64,000 bases of DNA from Ceratothoa steindachneri (Eukaryota > Arthropoda > Malacostraca > Isopoda > Cymothoidae), in assembly GCA_963969495.1 (NCBI GenBank), contig OZ018328.1, positions 4,827,886-4,891,885 of the forward strand. Reading direction: 5' to 3'. Positions 20,709-31,319 of the stretch are shown one piece after another. The notes beneath the pieces are model-generated. The model had not been told where the DNA came from, searched no databases, and was given only the letters and a program-made list of their open reading frames with translations. Every line of letters begins with the position of its first letter. Positions within the stretch are counted from its first letter, which is position 1. The translations under genes were made by a program, and so were the position numbers.

Positions 20709-23700
20709 TGCATGGCAACTTCAGCATCATCAAATGAGTGTGAAATGGAGAGATTAGACAATAATAAAACGAGGAAGATAAAGGAATCATGTAATTATAG
20801 TCATCCTTTACTAGATGGTAATTTTTTTAGAATGAAATCTTCCGACGGAAAAAAAGTGAAGCGTATATATATATCACGCAATAGCGAAATCTATGCGGCG
20901 AGCAATGCTACTTCTAATCTACGCATTCATTTCAGGGTAAGAATTAATTAAAGCTAATTATATGATACTTAATTGAATTGACAAGTTTCACTACTTCTTA
21001 TTTTAAACAAATGGCAAAACTGCTAGTAGCTAACGATAATGTTAAGTAGTGTATGTTTACCATGCACGAACCTACCTGCTTCCCTTTGCAACACCATTAT
21101 TTATAGTATATGCTGATTGAATTTAACGTGAATTATGGTAACATAAAATAATGTCCTTCACTTATCTGATCATGTACATTTATCAACAGAGAAAGCATCC
21201 TACTTTGGTGCAAAAAGCGGATAACTACGTGACAGCTCAAAGAAAAGATTCAAAAAGAAAATGTTCAGTATTAGACGATGGTCCTTCATGCAGCGGTGTT
21301 AAAGTAAAGAGATTACAGGAGTGTTTTACGGTGAATACTAAGAAGGTCAAACAATCCGTTGTTGATAAGCTGAATGCAGATTTTATCATACAAGGTGTGC
21401 ATCCCCTATCAACCATGGAGCAACCAGCTTTTGTGAGATTAATTAAAGGTGAGTTCTGAGTTACAACTGTTGCTTACACTTATAGTATTAACGACCGAAT
21501 ACTAAAGCGTTCGGATCATTGATCACTATGTAGGCTATATAACGAAGTTAAATAAAGGAAGACATAGGCAAACGAGAGAGGTTAATATATTGCAATGATT
21601 TCATGAGAATCCAAATACATATATTCTTCAAACGCGTTATCATTTACTTGAAGATATTATTGAATAATTTTTTTAGGAATAATTAGTACAATTATTGTTC
21701 GATTATATGTAGATATTAGATGAATTCCTATAACGATGGATTTCGTTATATTAGCAATACCTGTATATCGTTATCTCAAAACTAGTATGCCCGCCCGTCA
21801 AAAATGTATGAAATGAAGCTTGATAATGTATATATTCCAAACAATACTGAAAGTCAATATTTTACTACGTAATTCTGAATATGAAGGACGAATAATATAT
21901 TTATGAATTAATGTACCAGTTCTATATAGCTATAGGATATTCATATAACTACATTTTGTATATAAAATTTTATATGCATATCATTTATTCTCATTTCACT
22001 GTGAAAATCAATTTCATTCACAATAATCACACATTCCACTAGAGCAGGTCTAAATTCTTCAGTGGACGTCATTTCAAGGCGGACGCTAGGCCGAAATCTT
22101 ATAGAAGAAGAGAAAATGACAAGAGCTCGACTGAAGAATAAACTAGACAGCACCTCTTACTTATGTCTTACTGCAGATATTTGGTCAACTCGTCACCGTA
22201 GCTTTTTGGGCGTTACAGTTCATTGAGTATGTTAAGCTTTTGCTCTTTATGAAATTGAAAATGTCTTTACAGTGAGGAAGTTATCAGCTCCTGGCTGAAA
22301 GAAGACCTATTTGTTGATGGAATTTATCTCTATTATATTAATATTTAAAATTTATGGAAACATTTTATGAGACAAACATTGGACTGTTATTTAATTTTTT
22401 TCAGTTTGAGGAAGCTGCTCTTGTCCGTCACAGTGGAGTATTGGCATGCTGTCGCTTCAAATGAGAACATAACTACATCAAAATTGCTAAACATATGGAG
22501 AATATCATCAATGAATACGATATCCCCCTGCAGAAAATCACGAGCACCGTCACTGATAACGGCTCGAATTTTGTTAAAGCGCTTAAGGAATTTGCAGTCA
22601 CTGCGGCAAATGTTTCAACAGATTCAGGAGATGGAATCCAGGTAAGTGGAGAAGATCAGGGTGAGCACGAGCTGGATGATAGTTTCTTAATGAGAAGTGC
22701 CTTAGATCAGGAAGAAGACCTTTCGTCTGACCCATGCAGCTTCAGCCTACCTAAGCATGTGCGCTGTGCTTCACACACACTCAATCTCGTCGCCACAATT
22801 GATGCAAAACAGGCACTGACAATATCTTCTTTTGCAAATATAAATCATGCTGCGATGGGAAAATGCTCAGCATTATGGAACAAAAGCGATCGTCCAAAAT
22901 CAGCAGAGATTATCAAAACTGTAGAGCTTTTGCTAGCTGAGTGGATATGGCGTTGGCCATATCCATGAGCGGAAACAAACAGCGGTGTACGTAGAGATCT
23001 GGCTACCGATTGGTGGACGCGCTGTGCTCACCCCTTTTACGGGTGAGTAGGTATTAACCCTCTCACCTCACACATGACCAATCACAACACTGCTTTCTTT
23101 CCTCTCCCGCCTTCACAGCACAGCGCGCGCACACACACACTCTGTTCCAAGGAATCTTGCCGATGGGTATCTATATCCACGTACCTCTGACGCGGAACAG
23201 GTCCCTATCCCCGAAGGTGACGAAGGCTTCCACCTGAACGCTGTTTGGTGTCAAAACATAATACTTCCTGGCACCTCTGCCCAAAAGAGGACCCGCTTCT
23301 TGGGCCCTCGGGCCAACCAGCGACTGTCATACTGACCTTATATAAATTTCATTATCCGTTCGGGGATTCTCCCAGTATCATGGATGGATTGGCATTGACT
23401 AACTAACTTATCAAAACTGTTATCAACTGCTCATTAAAGGTACCTTGCATTACAAGGTGTAACTCTGTTTGATTCATTGTCATTACTTTTAAAAGACAAG
23501 GAAAAATTACATCAACTCATGACGTCCCTTGAACTTCCAGTGTTCAGAAGTCACGAAATTGAATTTCTTGGGGAGTATGTCTGTTTTGGCTCCTATTGCA
23601 TACAATTGATCGCCTACAGGAAGAAAAATTTTTTTTAGGGAGAATTGCTCCTTATCTTTCTCACTGTGGAGAAAAAGCTGAAGAACCTTCATCCACGCTG

Positions 23701-24250
23701 TGGAATTTTGCCAACCTTTTCTAAGTGCAGTCACTAAGGGCTTTGGAAAGCGCTACCAATCTTACTTGACCTTGGCAAATGAAGCCAGCATTACAGATGC
23801 CATTATTGCATCAACATGCCACCCATTCTTCAAACTCCGCTGGTTAGATATCAGTATTTCATGGGACAGTTTAAGCCACCAAGACTGTTAAAAATATTAA
23901 GATTTAAGTGATTGAGAATTTAGCAGATTCACCCGAAGCTGAATCATCCAGTTCTGTATCGGACAATGACAATTATTTTGGATTTACAAAACCCACTCAA
24001 ACACGATCAACCGCAGATCCAGAATTGTTCAGTTACCTTCAGGATTCGAAGAAAACACTTCAAAGTTTAGATAGATATTCAAACATAAAAAAGTTATTTA
24101 TTAAATACACCACCACCATTCCGTAGTCAGCAACTGTGGAACGGCTCTTCTCTTTAGGAGGATTGACCTTATCTCCAAAACGGAGTTCTTTATCTGACGA
24201 AACATTTCAGCAACTGATATTACTTAAATGTAATTCTGATATAAATAGCT
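20709..24250 (+). pseudogene. hAT-family transposase, multi-exon and broken
   Basis: Pieces in order: a BED-type finger (NFFRMKSSDGKKVKR, IYAASNATSNLRIHF, donor near 20935; second exon RKHPTLVQKADNYV from about 21190), whose first zinc cysteines are replaced (VKRIYIS); VVDKLNADFIIQGVHPLSTM (to 21450); ISRRTLGRNLIEEEK and SYLCLTADIWSTRHRSFLG with the first catalytic-type Asp (22060-22220); ITSTVTDNGSNFVKAL (22530-22590) with the second Asp; LPKHVRCASHTLNLV; KVPCITRCNSV where most relatives have TRWNS (23440); and the C-terminal dimerisation motif SATVERLFSLGGLTLSPKRSSLS with DETFQQLILLKCN (24120-24250). There are multiple stops and frameshifts, and an insertion at 22923-23407. It is inactive. 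Confidence 0.85.
22923..23407 (+). mobile_element. SINE-like insertion with 13-bp target-site duplication
   Basis: A 485-base non-coding segment splits the hAT reading frame and is flanked by the direct repeat TTATCAAAACTGT (22910-22922 and 23408-23420). Joining the flanks restores the reading IIKTVINCSLKVPC. Near its 5' end TAGCTGAGTGG fits the RNA polymerase III box A consensus (TRGCNNAGYGG) exactly. No convincing box B is visible at the expected distance. The 3' end is a short GACTAACTAAC-type repeat. It also contains an ACACAC microsatellite near 23130. Orientation is inferred from box A and the tail. Confidence 0.7.
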
Positions 24251-24639
24251 AACTGAAATTTCATTCTATGGAACTTTCTATTATTTTTTATGTACCTAAG
24301 TCCAATTGTCATCAAATCCTACATTAGTAATTATAATATACAATTTCATTTTAATGGTTATTTTTTTGTTGTGATACCAATGGTCCTTATCGATTGTCAT
24401 TATATATCATGTACTTGAAATGTATTTAAAAATGTATCTAAATACATTTAATGTATTTAGTATTTAAATACTAAATACATTTTAAAAATGTATTTAATAT
24501 TTAGTAGTTAAATACTTTAAATGTATTTAGTGCCCAACTCTGATTGTAGATACATGATCCGAGACAATCCTATTGATTGTTTAAATTGTATATTGCAGAT
24601 GCATGATCTAACACAATCCTATGGATGCATTTTGTGGCT

Positions 24640-25240
24640 GTGTTTGTTTTGACAGAGGCGGGTGACCTTTGATAAGGCATTGTGGCTTTTGCTATCCGGG
24701 AAATTATGTTATGTTATGAAACCAAAATTCTTTAGAGCGCATCTCGCAGGAAGTTCAGTTTTTCGAAAATACTTTCGTTGACTGGTTTGTTTTCTATAGA
24801 GGTGTAGCAATTGACTATTTTGAAAAAAAATCGAAACAATTAGGTGGTTTTGGTAAAGTGGTTGGAATTGATGAGGCCAAGTTTGGAAAACGCAGACATA
24901 ACAAGGGAAGAGTGGCTGAGAGTTTTTTGGGGGGGTTTCCGTGGGTTCGAGTGGGAAATAAAAAAACCCCATTTTTTTATGGTCACCGTTCCCGATCGAA
25001 CCAAATAAACACTTTTGGGTGTTATAAAAAAGGGGGATTTTGCCTGGAGACCTAATTATTTCTGATTGCTGGCCCGCCTACTCAGGCTTGGTGTTGGAAG
25101 GTTATCAGTAAAGAACCATCAACCATTCAAAAAAAATTGTAGACCCAGAGAGCTGGGTAAGCACACAAAATATCATACGTGTATGCAGGGATGTACGCAA
25201 AGATTTTTTTAAGGGGGGGCCAGAGAAAATGGCTCTGTGG
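24640..25240 (+). pseudogene. Merlin/ISXO2-like DDE transposase relic
   Basis: The reading DWFVFYRGVAIDYF leads to VVGIDEAKFGKRRHNKGR (24855-24910), the hallmark first-Asp motif of the ISXO2-like/Merlin transposase family. After frameshifts, GDLIISDCWPAYSGL (25045-25090) gives the second Asp, then INHSKKIVDPESW, and finally the region aligning with the third acidic motif (NIIRVCRDVRKD, 25170-25215), where the expected ER-W has become RV-C. Merlin elements are cut-and-paste transposons related to bacterial IS1016. The relic has at least three frameshifts, a stop and a changed third catalytic position, so it is dead. Terminal repeats were not found. Confidence 0.8.
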
Positions 25241-26300
25241 CCAAGGGTTATTAAGTCAACGATGCTTAACTACACAAGTCCACGCAGTCTGTGGGCAAAA
25301 ACATGAATTGGGTCAGTTTGTGCTGTGATGGCACAGAAGCGTTCCTGATCAGCAGTGTTCCTAGGAAATAGACAAGATGAAATTATTTGCTATGATCTAG
25401 AGAAAGAGTTAGCTAAACTGCGGTAGCAGCACCACCCACATCTCTGTATTTATTTAAACCCAACAGAAAACAATTGGCAGAAAACTTACTTCACTGTTAA
25501 ACTGAAGTGATTGTTGTTACAATATATACTTACTGACAGTCTTTTGTTGGCGAGTGCTGAATGTGTACATATAGCAGCGGGCGAACACAGAAAATAAATT
25601 TATAAAAACCCGCCTCCCCAGTGGGTACAGCTTGCGAAATTGACAGGTAAACCACATGAAATGGATAAGTGGAAAAGACTAGAATATCTAGTAGGTTTAA
25701 ATGCTTTCCTCTTTAAACATCTGGTTAATAATAATAATTTAAATGAATTAATAATTTTTGAATGTTAGTCAATTGATAATGGGCATTTATTTAACAAATG
25801 AAATTATTTTAGTGATGTGCTATGCAAAATCGTTTTTTTGATTTTATGACTAAACTTGATTGAAAAGAGTAGGTAGTAATAATTGCTTACAATTTAGATT
25901 TTATAACGATTGTGCGTCCTTTATCATTTTGATATCAAAATGATACGTACATTTATTTGTTTATGTATAAGGAAAGCCTGTAAGTTTTTATTTCAAACAC
26001 CCTTTTTTGAGAGAGAAATCTAAACGAGTTGGCTAGATAGTTTATTACACACACACAAAAAAACAAGAATATCCAAAATATATATTATTGTAAGGAAATA
26101 GAAGTCAAAAAGGAAATATCCCCTTAATTTCTTCCCTCGCTCCATTCTAAAAATCTAACTCCACGTGTAGCAACGTGAGTTCACAGAAGCGGGAAAAGAA
26201 AGAAAGAATTTGAATATCTGCCAGCTGCCTTCCAGGTTCAATTAAGTTAAGCGCGCTAAAAGCTTTAATACCACCGTGAAAACGCTAATCTCCGTATTTT
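25241..26300. other. no recognised gene
   Basis: AT-rich sequence after the Merlin-like relic. It includes an ACAC/A-rich stretch at 26048-26065. I see no open frame, RNA gene or repeat that I can name. Confidence 0.4.
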
Positions 26301-26991
26301 AGAGACTGCTAGCCGAGTCTCCAGCCCGCATCGTTGGTGGCCATTAAGACCTGGGTCGGGCGACAAACGCTATTTCCTCTAGGCGCCAGAAGTCTGTGCC
26401 TTCCAGCGATTGAGCATCAAAAATGGCCGTCATATAAATACCCTGGGTTTTCGAGTCTGGTTAGATTGAGAACTCGTCGCCTTGTTCAGATTGTTGTGTG
26501 TTTCCTTAATTTCACCGGTATTCGGTTATACCTCGAGATCGGATATCACCAGGCAGACCCATCTCTTTTGTGAAGCCTTACTCTGTTCAGAGCAAACCTC
26601 GAATCGTTTTCGTCCCCGAAGGATTGGCAAGGATTCCTCTCATCTGCTCCCCCCCCTCCTTCGTCTCAAGGATCTCGAGCCACCTCAGTCTTGATTTGGT
26701 CGTACTTCTCTGGAGCAGAGGTGCCATCGTTCGTCTTCCAGAAGGATCATGAACTCTTCTGGTCCCCCCGCCACTTCATCCTCGTCACCATCAAGATATT
26801 CGACCTGAAGCCACGTGCATTGGTCTTCTCCCTCCCTCGAGCTGACCCCATTAAAGGTAAAACGAGTATTTGCTTTAATCTCACGACAATCTGCCCACTT
26901 TCCAACATTTAAATATTCCCTCTGTATAACTGATTTGTAATATTCCATTTAAAAACTGATTAATGGGTAATTAACGTTCCCAGATTGCCCA
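26301..26991 (+). other. possible LTR or leader sequence with TATA-like motif
   Basis: G+C content rises compared with both flanks. CATATAAATA occurs at 26431-26440, and a short frame, MNSSGPPATSSSSPSRYST, starts at 26748. A donor-like AAAG|GTAAAA occurs at 26856. The same region read on the minus strand is open for 87 codons (26685-26948). Together with the gypsy gag relic beyond the piggyBac insertion (30490-31031) this could be part of an LTR or leader split by piggyBac, but no repeat copy supports that. Confidence 0.3.
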
Positions 26992-27010
26992 TTAACCCAT
27001 TAATGCCGAA
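26992..27010 (+). repeat. piggyBac left end: TTAA plus 15-bp TIR
   Basis: TTAA followed by CCCATTAATGCCGAA; exact inverse of the right end at 29709-29727. Confidence 0.95.
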
Positions 27011-27280
27011 AATTATCTGAAGGTAGTTTATAAGTTTTTTTCTTTGGAAATAGTTAATGTAGGTATTAATAACACAATAATATGTTTAACATCGACATTT
27101 ATTCAGAAATGCAGAAAATACAGCCTGGTAACTTTTGTAACCACTCGGCATTAACGTAACAAAATATTCGATTTTGAAATATAAGTTCCTTATAACTAAA
27201 TTTGATTACTGTAACCTTTTGTGATAATTAATCAAATGAAAAATAAAACAGTTAACGGCAAATCTAAATTAGTATACGGT

Positions 27281-29029
27281 TCATTTCTTTGTATGAAATG
27301 CCTCCATACATTCTGGGTGGATCGGTAAGTTACACATTTTGCAAATGTATACTGTCCGACGACCACATTCTCGGCACCTGCAGCGTTGTTGTTGCCCTTT
27401 TGCTGTCCAGTGCTGTTGTTGATTGAATCTTACTGTGTTTTCAATCGTGTTAGATGGATGCCATCTTGGTCCTGGTTGTTTTCGTCCAACACCGTATGTT
27501 TTCAGCAAAGAAATAACTAAATTCCTTGAAAAATCCAGCAGACTTACTGCAGCTTTTATCTTTCGATACCGCATCCATGCATTTACCACCTGCGCATTCA
27601 AACTCCAAGCGAATAAAGGCCACCACCACTTTTTAGATCGGATTCGAATACGATACACAGATATTTGCTGATTAAAAATATCAATCCCTCCCATATGTTT
27701 ATTATACACATTCACAGAATTCGGGACATCAATTTGAACATGTTTTTTCGCAATTCGGTCCCACCTCTTGGCTGTTTGAATCGGATCAGCTCTTAGCTTA
27801 TTTGACCCTACACTGAGTACTTTGTTATCCTTCCATTTGACAACTGACACACATTCGGTAAATGCCTCTTCCATGTAACCACGTTTTTTTTTCTCAATGA
27901 GTTTTCTTTGCGGCAATGGAGCTCCTCCGAGGCGATCTTCTCGAAGTGTTGACGTAGCAGCGATTCCTTTATTAGACAGTTCTTTTAGAAGCGAAATTGA
28001 GCCAAAATAATTGTCACAGATGACATGTTGCCCTTTTATCAAATCCGTTTTATTTATCATTTCCATAACTACATTGGGTCCATGCCCAAGCCCATGATCT
28101 GGAACTTTCGTGTGAGAGCCACAGTAAGGCTCCACATGAAGAAGAGTGCCATCGGATGTACAACTCGCCCAAAGCTTGAAACCAAACCTAACCGGTTTCC
28201 CTCTTATAAACTGCTTGTCGCCGTGTCGCCCGTAATACGGCACCATGATCTCATCAACGCTGATGAACTCTTCTGTTTTATTGATTTTATTTGTTCGATT
28301 TAGATGCTCGAAAATAGGCCTCACTTTGTAAAACCGATCCCCATCAATTAACATATTATCAGCGAAATGAAGACACCTCATTATTTGATCGAATGTGTCT
28401 CTCCTCATTGAGTTTACTACTAACGTATTCTGCACATCTTCCATTTGGGTCCAATATAACCTTCTATTTGGCAATCTATTATATCCGGAAAGAATAAGAA
28501 TTCCGAACAAAACTCTTAAATTGTCTGGAGTTAGGCAGTCGTGTTGGAGTGATTTTTGTTGGGCATAAAGTTTGCTTTGGTGACAAATGTACTCCAGCCA
28601 ATCCTCGGTCCAACATTGCCCAATGAATTCTAATATATTCTGGATGTCTTCCGTTTCACTATTTGATATACAAGGTTCATAATCACTTACCGTATCTATG
28701 ACTTTTGCTTTATTTTTATGCCAAACATTGGTTACTTTTCGTCGTTTCGGTGCTGGAAGAGCAGAGGAAGTTGAAGGTTGGCTTTCGACGTCTTGTCGTT
28801 GCTCCTCAGGTGGCAAAATTACACTTGTAAGAAGAATTCTTCTCGGTAGATGATCAGGGTCACAGGAAACCTCGTCGTCAGAGCAGTCAGAATCACAGTC
28901 GGTTTCAGCTGTCGCATCCTCAGTTGGTGGCTCAATTCCAACAAACACGTGCTGGTTATCATTTTCTTCCAACAATGCATCGTGAATTTCATTTAATTTC
29001 ATCCTAAAAATTGAAAAACTAATTAACAT
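27281..29029 (-). CDS. piggyBac transposase
   Basis: An uninterrupted 582-codon frame encodes a DDE transposase that excises and inserts the element at TTAA sites without leaving a footprint. The N-terminus (about 1-95) is acidic (TDCDSDCSDDE), followed by a basic PAPKRRK stretch that may be a nuclear signal. Putative catalytic Asp residues by family alignment are D259 (ISVDEIM), D339 (VICDNYF) and D450 (GGIDIFN). The C-terminal cysteine-rich domain has C550, C552, C555, C563, C566, H571, C574 and H579, the pattern that binds the element ends. A Met at residue 10 (MKLNEIHDALL) is a more likely start, because residues 1-9 are hydrophobic and could be leader or intron. Length and domain order are normal for the family. 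No inactivating lesion is visible. Confidence 0.93.
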   Translation of the reverse strand: MLISFSIFRMKLNEIHDALLEENDNQHVFVGIEPPTEDATAETDCDSDCSDDEVSCDPDHLPRRILLTSVILPPEEQRQDVESQPSTSSALPAPKRRKVTNVWHKNKAKVIDTVSDYEPCISNSETEDIQNILEFIGQCWTEDWLEYICHQSKLYAQQKSLQHDCLTPDNLRVLFGILILSGYNRLPNRRLYWTQMEDVQNTLVVNSMRRDTFDQIMRCLHFADNMLIDGDRFYKVRPIFEHLNRTNKINKTEEFISVDEIMVPYYGRHGDKQFIRGKPVRFGFKLWASCTSDGTLLHVEPYCGSHTKVPDHGLGHGPNVVMEMINKTDLIKGQHVICDNYFGSISLLKELSNKGIAATSTLREDRLGGAPLPQRKLIEKKKRGYMEEAFTECVSVVKWKDNKVLSVGSNKLRADPIQTAKRWDRIAKKHVQIDVPNSVNVYNKHMGGIDIFNQQISVYRIRIRSKKWWWPLFAWSLNAQVVNAWMRYRKIKAAVSLLDFSRNLVISLLKTYGVGRKQPGPRWHPSNTIENTVRFNQQQHWTAKGQQQRCRCRECGRRTVYICKMCNLPIHPECMEAFHTKK

Positions 29030-29708
29030 TTTATTTTAAAAATAAAGAACAAGTAAAAATAAAACTTAAAATAGCTAGGCCTCTTTAATTTCTATTACTC
29101 CAAATGGCGTAAAAAATGTTTTAACCATTTGAATTTTCCCATTTCAAAACGGCTATCAAGATATATACAAAATATATACGTAGTCGTTCGTATCAAATGT
29201 GATATTATAGTAGTTATATAATGTATAGAAAACTATTAATTTTAAAATTTATATAAAGCGCTGTTCAAATGCGCTGAAAAAAGGCTACAATCGTATTCTG
29301 TACATTATCCACCATTATATACTACCACAGCCGAGCGGTAACTTTTGTTACCATTGTAAATATATCTCTCTATATAAAGATATCTAGAATGAAGACATAC
29401 TATATTATATTTTTATGTGACAGAACCATCTTTAAGCTAATAAATCAAGTACACGGGAGTAAAGAAATATAAAACTAAAATAAAGATACTTACGGGTTTT
29501 TAATCGTGTGTCGAGCCATCGCGAATGACATCCACCTCCTCTGAACTTTCAAGGACGACTGAATGTGACTCATGCTGTCGAATGCTTATATATCCGCTTC
29601 AACCTCGTGCTCAAAGTTGTTTCAAACTTATAAACGCTTTAAAATGATTTTTCTCCAACTTTCTGAAGATATATATACATTTATTCACACTGGTAACAAT
29701 AGTTACCG

Positions 29709-29727
29709 TTCGGCATTAATGGGTTAA
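29709..29727 (-). repeat. piggyBac right end: 15-bp TIR plus TTAA
   Basis: TTCGGCATTAATGGG followed by TTAA; exact inverse of the left end at 26992-27010. It is immediately preceded by the palindrome GGTAACAATAGTTACC (29692-29707). Confidence 0.95.
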
Positions 29728-30005
29728 TCTGTATTCAGTCAGAGTTGTCCTTTATTTACCTTACCTATATATATTTCTCGTATGTATATATATATATATG
29801 TTAACTAGTGACTCATTAAAATTTTATTTTTGGTTTTCATTCTTTAAATATACTTTTAAACTGAAACTTTGTAAACTCAGTTAAACGCTATCGGCCCCTG
29901 TAGTAAATCGCACTCTTATACCTTGAAACTAACAGATACTTTTACGAAGTGAACGTACTTGTACTTAGCAAGGACGTGTACATACATTAGAGGATACATG
30001 TATAA

Positions 30006-30048
<43 letters not shown>

Positions 30049-30068
30049 CTAGTGAGTTGACCTATTCC

Positions 30069-30103
<35 letters not shown>

Positions 30104-30114
30104 CTAATAAATTC
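29728..30114. repeat. AT-rich region with several (AT)n tracts
   Basis: Contains (TA)n tracts at about 29787-29799, 30008-30045 and 30073-30101, ending in GCTAATAAATTC just before a primer-binding-site-like TGGTGTCAGG. It may be the end of an LTR, but no second LTR is seen. Confidence 0.5.
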
Positions 30115-31031
30115 TGGTGTCAGGTTTAGTTGGGTTAATTTGAGGACCCCTTTTGTTTTCAAGCCCCCTTCCCGTTGAATTAATAACAAAATTGACCAAG
30201 TTAGGTCAAGTTTATTTAATAGGAAAATAATATTTTTTTTTCATTTCAGTGATCGGTCTTATGTAGTGCCTGTGAGGCCATATTTAGTACAAGCTCCTTT
30301 TTTTTCTGTTTTGGGAGAAAATCTTTCAAACTCCCCTCCTTGTAATCCCCGTGCCTGATTAAGAGGCCCTTTATCAGGAACTCATATAAGAATTCACTTA
30401 TTTATTATATAATTTATTGCTGTTGTCTGCGTGTGCGATCACAAGGGTAAGATTTCATTTAGAATTTTGGGGAACTATTGCGATCTCCATTTTCTTTAAC
30501 GTGAAATTCGAGTGGCTAAGGCTCGCGTAAGGAAACAAGATGTCATCCTTCGAGAGATTTAGGCTTGGTCTCCGGTAGAGCTAGTTGCCTATATCCAGGA
30601 TGAAGAGAGAAACGAAAGAGCAGAGAAGAGAGAAACGAAAGAACAAAGACGAGAGAAAAAGAACAAAAAGAAGCTGAGAAGAAAAAAAGAACACAGAAAA
30701 GCTGAGAAGAGAAAGAGAGGCTGAAGAGAGAGAAGGGGGGAGGCACCATGAAAGGGAGTTAAATAGGAATCACTTAGAAACCCTCTCAGTTAGTTCCAAG
30801 AGTGAAGCCCCTCAGATCCCCGCTTTAAAGTTGGCAGCATTTAAGGACGGTGAGGATTTCAGTGCTTACCTCACTAAATTAGAAAAGATTTTTGAAGTAA
30901 ACCACTTGGATATCGAAACTGGTGGAGTCGCCCGACTTCTGCCCCTCCTTAATACTCAGTTGCGGGATATTTGTATTTCCCTCCCCGCCGAGGGTACCCT
31001 CGACTATTCGACCCTTAAGTCCGAACTATGA
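30115..31031 (+). pseudogene. Ty3/gypsy-like gag relic with primer-binding-site-like leader
   Basis: TGGTGTCAGG at 30115-30124 resembles the sequence that begins just after the 5' LTR in many gypsy elements. About 370 bases later comes a gag reading: a glutamate/lysine/arginine-rich coiled-coil-like stretch (30600-30745), then KLAAFKDGEDFSAYLTKLEKIF and LLPLLNTQLRDICISLP with TLDYSTLKSEL (30820-31028). This is typical of the capsid N-terminal fold of gypsy gag proteins. The frame is broken by several stops in the basic region and ends at 31031. Nothing of protease, RT or integrase follows. Confidence 0.65.
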
Positions 31032-31319
31032 AAGAGAGAGAAATAAATAGGGAATTCAAAGGGCAAAGGAGAGTTGAGGTAAACATGCGGCGAATATACA
31101 ATGTATAAATCTATTCGTATAAATAAGTTATACCATTAATGTATTATGAGGGAAACTATTATCAAAATAAAGGATATTTGGCATCCTTTCCAAACTAAAA
31201 AAGGGACAAGAAAGCTGAATAAAGGACTGACCTTTCCAATAAAGGACGGTTGAGAAAGGAGATATAGGTAAGGGGAAAATATAATAAAGGTCGGGTAAAT
31301 GCTAAGTCAGAACGGGAGA

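Larger units (their letters stand above)
20655..24541 (+). mobile_element. hAT DNA transposon, decayed, right end preserved
   Basis: Coding remnants from BED finger to dimerisation domain (20710-24250) are followed by AT-rich subterminal sequence full of AAATACATTT-type motifs and a terminal TGCCCAACTCTG at about 24530-24541. This is the complement of CAGAGTTGGGCA, a terminal repeat commonly seen in hAT elements. The matching left terminus was not found; it was presumably lost at the junction with gypsy sequence before 20655. Confidence 0.8.
26992..29727 (-). mobile_element. piggyBac element with perfect TIRs and TTAA target duplication
   Basis: Flanked by TTAA at 26992-26995 and 29724-29727. 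Inside are perfect 15-bp terminal inverted repeats CCCATTAATGCCGAA (26996-27010) and its complement (29709-29723), enclosing 2728 bp. It carries one long uninterrupted transposase frame on the minus strand. Subterminal GGTAAC/GTTACC palindromes occur near both ends. All structural parts of an autonomous piggyBac element are present, so it is probably a recent insertion. Confidence 0.96.

Noticed and set aside
22923..22990. Possible complete tRNA gene at the start of the SINE-like insertion
   Set aside because: Only box A fits; no box B or cloverleaf could be drawn.
26685..26948. 87-codon acidic minus-strand frame next to piggyBac
   Set aside because: No known domain; overlaps the candidate LTR or leader on the other strand, so neither is secure.
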